Assembly: GCF_000622225.1 (NCBI RefSeq)
Contig: NZ_JHWD01000013.1
Coordinates: 1-64,000 of the forward strand
DNA from: Roseomonas mucosa ATCC BAA-692
GTDB taxonomy: Bacteria; Pseudomonadota; Alphaproteobacteria; Acetobacterales; Acetobacteraceae
Direction: 5' to 3'
Length of the DNA: 64,000 bases
Every line of letters starts with the position of its first letter. The first letter of the stretch is position 1. Positions 26,562 to 34,074 of the stretch are shown one piece after another. The position numbers and the translations under genes are program-made. The notes beneath the pieces were generated by a model, which saw nothing but the letters and a program-made list of their open reading frames with translations, was not told the DNA's origin and did not search any database.

Positions 26562-27653
26562 ATGAACACCACACGACGCAGCCTGCTGACGGCCGCCGGC
26601 GGCATTGCTGCGACCGCCGCCCTGGCACGCCCTGCGCTGGCGCAGTCCTTCGCCTTCGCGCCGAACCAGCGCTATCCCGATCCGGCGGTGCAGATCCTCG
26701 ATCCCAGCTTCGCGAAGTACCGGATCTACAGCAGCACGCTGGAACAGGTCGCCACCGGCATGCGCTGGGCCGAGGGCCCGGCCTATTTTCCGGAAGGCGG
26801 CTACCTGCTCTGCAGCGACATCCCCAACAACCGCATCATGAAGTACAGCGAGAAGGATGGCAGCTTCACCGTCTTCCGCGCGCCGTCCAACTTCTCGAAC
26901 GGCAATGTGCGGGACCGGCAGGGCCGTCTCGTCACCTGCGAGCATTCCGTCACCCGCCGCGTCACCCGCACGGAAAAGGACGGTTCCATCACCGTCCTGA
27001 CCGATAGCTATCAGGGCAAGCGGCTCAACGCGCCGAACGACATCGTGGTGAAGTCGGACGACACGATCTGGTTCACCGACCCGACCTTCGGCATCAACGG
27101 CGAGTGGGAGGGCTTCCGCGCCACGCCGGAACAGCCGACCACCAATGTCTACCGTATCGGCACGGATGGGAAGCTGACGGCGGTCCTCACCGACCTGGTC
27201 AATCCCAACGGCCTCGCCTTCTCCCCGGACGAGAAGAAGCTCTACGTCGTCGAGTGGAAGGGCACGCCCAACCGCAGCATCTGGAGCTATGACGTGCAGC
27301 CGGACGGCACGCTTTCCGGCAAGACCAAGCTGATCGACGCCGCCGACCAGGGCGCGCTGGACGGCTTCAAGGTGGACCGGGACGGCAATCTCTGGTGCGG
27401 CTGGGGCAGCAACGGGGCGCTGGAGGCCGAGCCGCGCGATGTTGGAGGCCGCAAGGTCCACGAGCTGCGCGGCAGGTCCGAGGAGCTGGACGGGGTGATG
27501 GTCTTCAACCCCCAGGGCAAGGCGATCGGCTTCATCCGCCTGCCGGAACGCTGCGCGAATCTCGTCTTCGGCGGGCCGAAGAACAACCGGCTCTACATGG
27601 CCAGCTCGCACTCGGTCTACGCCATGACCTTCGAGGCGCACGGGGCGGTCTGA
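26562..27653 (+). CDS. Exported SMP-30/gluconolactonase family protein
   Basis: Six-bladed beta-propeller lactonase of 363 residues. The N-terminus TTRRSLLTAAGGIAATAALA...ALAQ is a Tat-type signal, so it acts in the periplasm. Family features include WAEGPAYFPEGGYLLCSDIPNNRI (metal Glu in AEGP), RLNAPNDIVVKSDDTIWFTDPTFGI (Asn and Asp ligands) and NPNGLAFSPDEKKLYV. It would open sugar lactones to acids. It lies 109 bases after the DapA-like gene on the same strand and is followed by a strong hairpin, so it ends the cluster. AGGGGAAAA precedes ATG 26562. Confidence 0.88.
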   Translation: MNTTRRSLLTAAGGIAATAALARPALAQSFAFAPNQRYPDPAVQILDPSFAKYRIYSSTLEQVATGMRWAEGPAYFPEGGYLLCSDIPNNRIMKYSEKDGSFTVFRAPSNFSNGNVRDRQGRLVTCEHSVTRRVTRTEKDGSITVLTDSYQGKRLNAPNDIVVKSDDTIWFTDPTFGINGEWEGFRATPEQPTTNVYRIGTDGKLTAVLTDLVNPNGLAFSPDEKKLYVVEWKGTPNRSIWSYDVQPDGTLSGKTKLIDAADQGALDGFKVDRDGNLWCGWGSNGALEAEPRDVGGRKVHELRGRSEELDGVMVFNPQGKAIGFIRLPERCANLVFGGPKNNRLYMASSHSVYAMTFEAHGAV

Positions 27654-27667
27654 GCGGCCCGACTTCC

Positions 27668-27691
27668 GGGAGCCGGCCGGTGCCGGCTCCC
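27668..27691 (+). terminator. Hairpin after the SMP-30 gene
   Basis: A perfect ten-base stem GGGAGCCGGC/GCCGGCTCCC with loop CGGT begins 15 bases after the stop codon. There is no T tract. Confidence 0.55.
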
Positions 27692-27960
27692 CTCACCCGC
27701 TCCGGCCCCATTCCCGCAGGTCCGCCACCAGCAGATCCGGCGCCTCCAGCGCCGCGAAATGCCCACCCCGTGGCACGGGGGTTATAGCGGGAGACGTTGA
27801 ATCCCTTTTCCGCGAAGCCCCGCGGCGGCCAGGGATGCAGCGGGTCCGGAAAGCAGGCGAAGCCCGCCGGCACCTCCACCCGCGCGCCCGGCGGCAGGCT
27901 GCGGACACCGCCCTCCATCGCCACTCGCGACAGAGCGCCGTGCCGCACGGGCGGGTTGCG
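27692..27960 (-). pseudogene. Decayed C-terminal fragment of an epoxide hydrolase
   Basis: The minus strand encodes the tail of an alpha/beta-hydrolase epoxide hydrolase broken by a frameshift. One frame gives VEVPAGFACFPDPLHPWPPR followed by EKGFNVSRYNP, and the next frame continues TPVPRGGHFAALEAPDLL. The two join perfectly if one A near 27783 (TATAACCCC) is removed, giving FNVSRYTPVPRGGHFA, where His is the catalytic residue of the family. Nothing upstream of about 27960 looks like the rest of the enzyme, so the nucleophile and cap domains are lost; the MarC gene follows at 28046. A non-functional remnant. Confidence 0.7.
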
Positions 27961-28045
27961 GTACGCGGTCGCCGCAGGGCTGGTCCGCGGCCCCCTCCCC
28001 GCCTTCGCGCTTGCCGCGATGCGGGATGATGGCAAGACAGCCGGC

Positions 28046-28714
28046 ATGTCGGATCTGCTGCAAGCCCCCTACTATGTCGGCATCGTCGTGATGGGCATCC
28101 TGCCGATCATGAACCCGTTCAGCACGGTCCCGCTGGTCATCGCGCTGACCCGGACCATGCCGGCGGACGAGCGCAAGCGGCAGATCCGCCTCGCCTCGAT
28201 CTACGCCGCCTCGATCCTGCTCGCCTTCCTGCTGGCCGGGCAGTTGATCATCGCGGGCTTCGGCATCTCGCTCCCCGGCATCCGCGTCGCGGGCGGGCTG
28301 ATCATCCTGGCACTCGGCTTCCGCATGCTCTTCACCGGCCAGGACGAAACCGGCCCGACGCAGGAGACGGTGGAGACCGCCAACCGCCCCGGCCAGCCGG
28401 ACATCGCCTTCACCCCGCTCGCCATGCCGAGTCTCAGCGGCCCCGGCTCCATCGCCGCCGTGCTGGGCTACAGCTCGCAGATCCCGCACGACCGGATGAT
28501 CCTGGGCCATGTCGTGATCGCCGCCGGTATCGTGATCACCCTGGTCATCGCCTGGACGATCCTTTCCGCCTCCTTCCGCATCGCCCGGCTTCTGGGCAGG
28601 CACGGCGTGACGGCCATGACGAAGATCATGGGATTCCTGCTGACCTGCATCGCCGTGCAGTTCATCGCCTCCGGCATCCACGACTTCATCCAGAGCTGGC
28701 GCCTGCAGCCGTGA
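28046..28714 (+). CDS. MarC-family integral membrane protein
   Basis: Inner-membrane protein of 222 residues with about six hydrophobic segments, the usual size of MarC/UPF0056 proteins. The conserved start GILPIMNPFSTVPLVIALT and GISLPGIRVAGGLIILALGF and FTPLAMPSLSGPGSIAAVLG segments are all present. The family's transport role is unknown; the name comes from the marC locus, which is not itself a drug-resistance determinant. Ribosome site is weak. It is single, convergent with the CDC48-type gene, and ends in a 13-base perfect hairpin. Confidence 0.88.
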   Translation: MSDLLQAPYYVGIVVMGILPIMNPFSTVPLVIALTRTMPADERKRQIRLASIYAASILLAFLLAGQLIIAGFGISLPGIRVAGGLIILALGFRMLFTGQDETGPTQETVETANRPGQPDIAFTPLAMPSLSGPGSIAAVLGYSSQIPHDRMILGHVVIAAGIVITLVIAWTILSASFRIARLLGRHGVTAMTKIMGFLLTCIAVQFIASGIHDFIQSWRLQP

Positions 28715-28722
28715 GGCCATGC

Positions 28723-28750
28723 CCCCGCCCGGCATGGATGCCGGGCGGGG
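28723..28750. terminator. Hairpin between convergent marC and cdc48-like genes
   Basis: Perfect 13-base stem CCCCGCCCGGCAT/ATGCCGGGCGGGG with a two-base loop lies in the 57-base gap between convergent genes. No T tract. Confidence 0.6.
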
Positions 28751-28771
28751 GGCCATGGACAGGACCGCACC

Positions 28772-31045
28772 TCAGTCCAACTGGAAGCCGATGCGCGGCC
28801 GCTGCACCAGCGGCCCCTGCTGCTTCAGGCTGCGGCGGAGCTGCTCGTATTCCTGCTCCATCTCCGGCGTCACCGAGGGGCGGGATTCCCGCAGCGCCTG
28901 CTCGAACTGCGAACGGCCCACCGCCGGGCTGGCGATATCCCCGCGCAGGGCCAGCAGCCCCGCCCGCCGCACCACGTCGCCCAGATCGGCGCCGGTGAAG
29001 CCCTGGCTGCGCTTCGCCAGATCCTCCAGGTCCACGTCACTGGCCAGCGGCATCTCCTTGGTCTGGATGCGCAGGATATGCAGCCGCCCGGCCTCGTCCG
29101 GCACGGGGACATAGACCAGCTCGTCGAAGCGCCCGGGGCGCAGCAGCGCCGGGTCCAGCAGGTTCGGACGGTTGGTGGCGCCGATGACCACCACGCTCTG
29201 GAGTTCCTCCAGCCCGTCCATCTCGGCCAGGATGGTGTTCACCACCCGCTCCGTCACCGCGGGCTCGCCCAGGCTGCCGCCGCGTGCCGGCACCAGGCTG
29301 TCGATCTCGTCGATGAAGATCACAGTCGGCGCCACCTGCCGTGCCCGCGCGAAGAGGCGGCTCACCTGCTGCTCCGACTCGCCGTACCATTTCGAGAGCA
29401 GGTCGGAGGATTTGGTGGCGATGAAGTTGGCGCTCGCCTCCCGCGCCACGGCCTTGGCCATCAGCGTCTTGCCGGTGCCCGGCGGGCCGAAGAGCAGGAA
29501 GCCCTTGGCCGGGCGGATGCCCAGCCGCCGGAAGGCGTCGGGATGCTTCAGCGGCAACTCGATACCGTCGCGGAGCTGGGTCCGCGTTTCCTCCAGCCCG
29601 CCGACATCCTCCCAGGTGACGTTGGGCACCTGGATCATGATCTCGCGCAGCGCCGAGGGCTGGATGCGCTTCATCGCATTCTCGAAATCCTGCCGGCAGA
29701 CGCGCAGGTCGGCCAGGATCTCGGGCGGGATGCCTTCCCGCAGGTTGATCTGCGGCAGGATGCGCCGCACCGCGTCCATCGCCGCCTCGCGCGCCAGGGC
29801 CGACATGTCCGCGCCCACATAGCCATAGGTGGAACGCGCCAGCGCATCGAGGTCCACGTCGTCGGCCAGCGGCATGCCGCGCGTGTGAATGCCCAGGACC
29901 TGGCGGCGCCCCGGTTCGTCCGGCACGCCGATCACGATCTCCCGGTCGAAGCGGCCCGGGCGGCGCAACGCCTCGTCGATCGCATCGACGCGGTTGGTGG
30001 CGGCGATGACCACCACGTTCTGCCGCGGCTCCAGCCCGTCCATCAGGGTCAGGAGCTGCGCGACGATGCGGCGCTCGACCTCGCCGCGAGTCTCGTCGCG
30101 CTTGGGCGCGATGCTGTCGATCTCGTCGATGAAGATGATGGAGGGCGACTGCTTGCCCGCCTGTTCGAAGATCTCGCGCAGCCGCTTCTCGGATTCGCCG
30201 TACTGGCTGCCCATGATCTCGGGCCCGGCGATGGAGAAGAAATTCGCCTCGGACTCGTTCGCCACGGCCTTGGCCAGCAGCGTCTTGCCGGTGCCGGGCG
30301 GGCCGTGGAGGATCACGCCCTTCGGCGGGTCGATGCCCAGGCGCTGGAACAGCTCGGGATGGCGCAGCGGCAGCTCCACCATCTCCCGCACCTGATCCAC
30401 CGCATTCCCCAGCCCGCCGATGTCGTCGTAGGTGACGTCGGCGCGGCGGACCTCCCTGGGCTCCGCGTACTGGGGCAGGATCTCGAACTCGGTGTGCTGG
30501 TCGACGCGGACGATGCCCTTGGGCGTGGTTTCCACCACGACGAGGCGGATTTCCTGCAGGGCATAGGTCTGCTGCTCGAAGAAGCGGCGATAGACCTCGT
30601 CCGGGATGCCGTCGGCGCCGCGCTCGGGCCGGTGATAGACCGAGGTGGAGATCACGTCCCCGGCAACGACCGGACGCCCCATGAAGGTGCGCCGCAACGC
30701 CTCGCCAGAGCCTGAGAGCCGCAGGTTCTTCTGCGCCGGGCCGAGCACGACGCGGGTCGCGGGCTTCACCTGGGCGCGGCGGACCTCGATCCGCTCCCCG
30801 GCCGAGACGCCGGCATTGCCGCGCTGCAGCCCATCCAGGCGGATGATCTCCAGGTCCTCGTCCTCCGGGAAGGGTGGGATGGGGATGACGGCGGTGTGCC
30901 GCTGGCCGATGACCTCCAGAACGTCGCCCGGTTGCAGGCCCAGTTCCTGCATGATGCGCCGGCTGACCCGCGCGGCCCCCTTGCCGACATCCTCCGGGCG
31001 GGCATTCGCCACCTGCACCTGCGTGCTCTTGCTGTCATCGGCCAT
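28772..31045 (-). CDS. CDC48/VCP-type double AAA+ ATPase
   Basis: Hexameric-type unfoldase of 757 residues with full CDC48 architecture. The N-terminal double-psi barrel (MQELGLQPGDVLEVIGQRHTAV) and four-stranded domain are followed by D1 with GPPGTGKT (Lys254), FIDEIDS and the arginine-finger region RRPGRFDREI. D2 has the same set (Lys526, FIDEIDS, LRPGRFDELV). Inter-domain pore motifs KWYGESE and SQYGESE are visible. A C-terminal tail of about 40 residues lacks the eukaryotic HbYX-like end. ATG 31045 opens the homology. Found in archaea and eukaryotes and only some bacteria; here it is probably a protein-quality-control machine, with cofactors unknown. Single gene. Confidence 0.93.
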   Translation of the reverse strand: MADDSKSTQVQVANARPEDVGKGAARVSRRIMQELGLQPGDVLEVIGQRHTAVIPIPPFPEDEDLEIIRLDGLQRGNAGVSAGERIEVRRAQVKPATRVVLGPAQKNLRLSGSGEALRRTFMGRPVVAGDVISTSVYHRPERGADGIPDEVYRRFFEQQTYALQEIRLVVVETTPKGIVRVDQHTEFEILPQYAEPREVRRADVTYDDIGGLGNAVDQVREMVELPLRHPELFQRLGIDPPKGVILHGPPGTGKTLLAKAVANESEANFFSIAGPEIMGSQYGESEKRLREIFEQAGKQSPSIIFIDEIDSIAPKRDETRGEVERRIVAQLLTLMDGLEPRQNVVVIAATNRVDAIDEALRRPGRFDREIVIGVPDEPGRRQVLGIHTRGMPLADDVDLDALARSTYGYVGADMSALAREAAMDAVRRILPQINLREGIPPEILADLRVCRQDFENAMKRIQPSALREIMIQVPNVTWEDVGGLEETRTQLRDGIELPLKHPDAFRRLGIRPAKGFLLFGPPGTGKTLMAKAVAREASANFIATKSSDLLSKWYGESEQQVSRLFARARQVAPTVIFIDEIDSLVPARGGSLGEPAVTERVVNTILAEMDGLEELQSVVVIGATNRPNLLDPALLRPGRFDELVYVPVPDEAGRLHILRIQTKEMPLASDVDLEDLAKRSQGFTGADLGDVVRRAGLLALRGDIASPAVGRSQFEQALRESRPSVTPEMEQEYEQLRRSLKQQGPLVQRPRIGFQLD

Positions 31046-31259
31046 GGTCTGCGGTGTCCATTTCCTGTGCCGGGCGGACTCCGCGCCAGGGCGCCTGGCC
31101 CGGGCCGTCCGGCTCGCCAACAAGCCTAACGGTCCGGGGTTGCGAGAGGCTTGCCGGGGGGCTTTCACAGGACCGGGATGGACCGCCCCGCGCCGCCTGT
31201 CTTCACCTCAGCGTCATCGCACTGCCTCCGGAACCGTCGGCGGCCCGTGCGAAGGGTGA

Positions 31260-31523
31260 GTGGCACCTGAATTGCGTGGGGATTCCATCCGGGCCATGCC
31301 GCCCGGAACCGGCGGAGGGCTTGGGATCGCAGGAAAGCGGGACGATCAGGATCAACGGGCGGACGGACCGGAGGGGGAATCGCAACCCGCCCCTTCGCCG
31401 GAACCGCCGGAGTTTTCCGAAGGCCGGTTGCGCAAGGGCCTCGCCTGGGCCGCCGTGATCGGCGTCGTCTGGTGGCTGGTCGTGATCGTCCTGGTGATCG
31501 AACTGGGCGGCGGCTGGTGCTGA
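31260..31523 (+). CDS. Small single-pass membrane protein
   Basis: Protein of 87 residues starting at GTG 31260 with GAAGG five bases upstream. The first 55 residues are polar and proline/glutamate rich, followed by one strong hydrophobic helix (GLAWAAVIGVVWWLVVIVLVI) and a short Gly/Cys end (GGGWC). Topology would place the long arm in the cytoplasm. No family recognised. It is divergent from the CDC48-type gene across about 215 bases, so it may be an adaptor or regulated with it (inference). Coding status moderately supported. Confidence 0.45.
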   Translation: MAPELRGDSIRAMPPGTGGGLGIAGKRDDQDQRADGPEGESQPAPSPEPPEFSEGRLRKGLAWAAVIGVVWWLVVIVLVIELGGGWC

Positions 31524-31729
31524 TGGCTCCCCCCCGGAGCGGGCCTTTGGCGAGATGCGCCGTCCCTTCCAGTCCCGACCGGAAGGAAGCGGCCATGATT
31601 ACAACTCAGAAGGGAATAATAAGGAGCGGTACAAACAATTGATTTGCCTAAGGCCCTCCAGTTCCCGTTCACAGTTCTGCAACGCCAGCCAAGCCGAAAG
31701 CTACCGGACAGATACGGAGGGGGCCAGCG
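31524..31729. other. AT-richer intergenic stretch near unknown genes
   Basis: Between the small membrane protein and the next gene, the bases 31595-31660 (ATTACAACTCAG, AATAATAAGG, ACAAACAATTGATTTG) are much richer in A and T than anything nearby. I see no confident promoter pair, repeat or hairpin. It could contain a promoter for the 31730 gene or mark a boundary of foreign DNA. Confidence 0.4.
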
Positions 31730-32095
31730 ATGCGACCGAATTGGGATGGATATCCGCCAGCCGGATGGCGCCAGACGGAATCCTGGCACTGGCTTCAACT
31801 TTCGGCCTGCCATACCGGGCGGCCCTGTACGCCCCGGCCGATGCTGTGGAAGCCGGCCGAGGGTATCTGGACCAACGAGGACCTGTGGGGGGACGGGCCG
31901 ATCCGGCTTTTGCCCGCCGAGATCGACGCGGACTACATCTCGCGGTTCTGTCGCGAACCGGAAGGCGCGGCGAACCACGATGCGGCGGCCGTGTTCCCCA
32001 TCGCTCCTCCCGTCGCGCCACGGCTGCATCCGGCCGGAACGCGGGCGGAGCCGTGGGAAAAGCCCTCCACGCGGGGACGCGTCCCCCTGCGCTGA
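31730..32095 (+). CDS. Hypothetical tryptophan-rich protein
   Basis: Protein of 121 residues with a strong ribosome site (GGAGG nine bases before ATG 31730). The first half is rich in Trp (NWDGYPPAGWRQTESWHWL, then LWKPAEGIWTNEDLWGDGP) and reads as a compact soluble domain. The last 35 residues are proline/arginine rich and may be disordered. No signal peptide or membrane segment. I recognise no family. It lies in a small patch of unknown genes next to tRNA-Thr with unusual base composition upstream, which suggests acquired DNA (inference). Confidence 0.5.
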   Translation: MRPNWDGYPPAGWRQTESWHWLQLSACHTGRPCTPRPMLWKPAEGIWTNEDLWGDGPIRLLPAEIDADYISRFCREPEGAANHDAAAVFPIAPPVAPRLHPAGTRAEPWEKPSTRGRVPLR

Positions 32096-32212
32096 AGCGC
32101 TCTGCCCGAAGCCGCCAACCCCCTGGATGGTTGCCGGTGACCTGCCCACGCATCGTGGCGTTCATGTTTGCTTCAGACTTTCCCGGCAGATTGGCACGGC
32201 AAGGAGAAGCGC

Positions 32213-32638
32213 ATGTTCCAAGACATCGTCGATGTCCGGCAGATCCGCTTTCCGCTCCCCGTCCTTTCCCTGGCACTGGCAAAGGCCCCGGCCGTTCTGG
32301 GGCTGGTGCGGGAACCCTTGGAGATCCTCCGCTGCGAACCGGTCTCGCTGGACCCGCCCAGCCTGCGGGCCGTGTTCCGTCCGGGGCAGGGCGCGGAGCC
32401 GGTGTCGCTGCTTCTTTCCGCGCCCGCCCTGGCGGCAGCTCTGATCGCCTATTGCAAGCTGATCAGCCTGCCGATTTCCCGGAACGCCGACAAGCGCCTC
32501 GTACTCGCCAGGGAGTGGGTCACGCTGGAAACGGAGTTGCGCTGCCCGGTTCCATCGCCGACAGCCTCGGTCAGCCCTTCGGGCGTCCCGGTGCTGGCCT
32601 CTTCGGGCGTCCCGGTGCTGGCCTCTTCGCAGATGTAA
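32213..32638 (+). CDS. Hypothetical protein with tandem-duplicated C-terminus
   Basis: Protein of 141 residues. ATG 32213 is fixed by AAGGAG six bases upstream. A folded-looking N-terminal part of about 105 residues (RFPLPVLSLALAKAPAVLGLV, CEPVSLDPPSLRAVF, YCKLISLPISRNADKRL) is followed by a tail with SGVPVLAS repeated twice, encoded by a 24-base direct duplication. No export signal. No family recognised. It ends 20 bases before the 3' side of the oppositely oriented tRNA-Thr gene. Confidence 0.5.
   Translation: MFQDIVDVRQIRFPLPVLSLALAKAPAVLGLVREPLEILRCEPVSLDPPSLRAVFRPGQGAEPVSLLLSAPALAAALIAYCKLISLPISRNADKRLVLAREWVTLETELRCPVPSPTASVSPSGVPVLASSGVPVLASSQM
32577..32629 (+). repeat. 24-base tandem duplication inside a coding end
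   Basis: CTTCGGGCGTCCCGGTGCTG followed by GCCT occurs at 32577-32600 and again identically at 32601-32624, with CTTCG starting a third copy. It is in frame (8 codons), so the protein gains a second SGVPVLAS unit. Confidence 0.9.
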
Positions 32639-32657
32639 AATCGGAGAGGTGGGAAGA

Positions 32658-32732
<75 letters not shown>

Positions 32733-32790
32733 CTGCCGAAGCGGCGTGGCGCGCTATCTACCCTCGCCCGCCGACTTCGGCAACTCCGCT

Positions 32791-34074
32791 TTACACCTTT
32801 TCCGCACGCGGGACAGGCAGCCGCTGATAGGGCGCCGTCCAGCCGATGCGGCCGGTGGTGCCGCAATGGTCGCAGACCGGCGCCCAGGCCTCGTGCTCCT
32901 GGCCGCACTGGCCGCAGACCCAGCGGGGCTCCGGCGCGGCGGTGGCGGCGGCGCGCAGCCACTTGGCCTCGCCGGCCCGGCCGGCCGGCGTGTCGCCCTG
33001 CTCCACCCGCTCCAGGTCCACCAGGGCCAGATAGGCGCGGCGATCGGCCTCGCCGCTGGCCGCCAGGGCTTCCAGCTCCGTGCGCGCCCGGCCGACCAGC
33101 GAGGCCTCCAGCGCCAGCCGCCCGAGCAGCAGGCGGCTTTCCGGATGGGTGCGGTTCGGCTCCACCAGGGTCTCGGCCGCGCGCACCCGGGCCAGGACAT
33201 CGCCCTCGCCGGTCAGATAGGCGCGGGCGACGTCCGGATGCGGCGCGGCCTTCCAGCTTTCCTCCAGCACCGCCCGCGAACGGCGGGGCGAGCCCAGGTC
33301 GCGCAACTGTGCCGCATAGGCCAGGGCAGCGGGGGCGAAGCCGGGATCGGCCTGGAAGGCGCGCTTCTCCAGCTCGGCCTTGCGGGTCGGGGCCTGCTCC
33401 TCCTCTGCCGCGGCCAGGGCCAGGGCGGATTCGGAAAGGCCCGGCGCCCGCAGCGCCAGCGCCTCACCCCAGTGATGCGTGCGCATGGCGAGCAGCGCCC
33501 GCTCCTCGCGCACCCAGGAGGCGCCGGGCTGCGCCGCCTCGGCCTCGCGGGCCAGGCGCTGCGCCTCGGGCCAATCCTCGCGCTGCATGGCGGAGCGCAG
33601 CAGCCCCCGCAACCCCAGGAAGCGGGCGTCGTCGCGTTCGGCCAGGGCCTGGAAGGCGGCATTGGCCGCCTCCTCGCGCCCGCTCATGCGCTCCGCCTCG
33701 GCGGTCAGCAGCAGGGTGTGCGGCGTGTCCCCCAGCAGCTTGCGGGCGCGGCGGATCTCCATCCGCGCCTGGTCGGAGGCTCCGGAGGCCAGCGCCACCA
33801 GGGCGCGGGTCACGGCGGCATCGCCCTCCACCCGGTAGCGGGCGGCGCGGCGGTCGCGGATGCGCTGCGGCCAGGACCGCAGCAGCGCCCAGCCGCGCAG
33901 CAGGCCGTACAGCACCACGAAGCCGACCACGAGGACCAGCAGCAGGACCCAGAGCGGCAGGCCGACGAAGACATCGCCCACCCGCATCTCGACCGAACCG
34001 CCGAGGGTGCGCAGATACCAGGCGAAGGCGACGCCGACCGCGAGGACGATCAGCAGCCAGATGGCGCGAAGCAT
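32791..34074 (-). CDS. hemY: HemY-like tetratricopeptide membrane protein
   Basis: Protein of 427 residues with two N-terminal transmembrane helices (LLIVLAVGVAFAWYL and PLWVLLLVLVVGFVVLYGLL), the HemY_N region. A TPR-like helical array follows, to about residue 370. The C-terminus adds a zinc-ribbon pair (Cys387/Cys390 in CGQC and Cys401/Cys404 in CDHC), as in LapB-type proteins. HemY of this kind lies in the haem operon of proteobacteria but is not the protoporphyrinogen oxidase; its role is thought to be scaffolding. The ATG overlaps the TGA of the mitofilin-like gene (TGATG). Last gene of the hemC-D operon. Confidence 0.85.
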   Translation of the reverse strand: MLRAIWLLIVLAVGVAFAWYLRTLGGSVEMRVGDVFVGLPLWVLLLVLVVGFVVLYGLLRGWALLRSWPQRIRDRRAARYRVEGDAAVTRALVALASGASDQARMEIRRARKLLGDTPHTLLLTAEAERMSGREEAANAAFQALAERDDARFLGLRGLLRSAMQREDWPEAQRLAREAEAAQPGASWVREERALLAMRTHHWGEALALRAPGLSESALALAAAEEEQAPTRKAELEKRAFQADPGFAPAALAYAAQLRDLGSPRRSRAVLEESWKAAPHPDVARAYLTGEGDVLARVRAAETLVEPNRTHPESRLLLGRLALEASLVGRARTELEALAASGEADRRAYLALVDLERVEQGDTPAGRAGEAKWLRAAATAAPEPRWVCGQCGQEHEAWAPVCDHCGTTGRIGWTAPYQRLPVPRAEKV

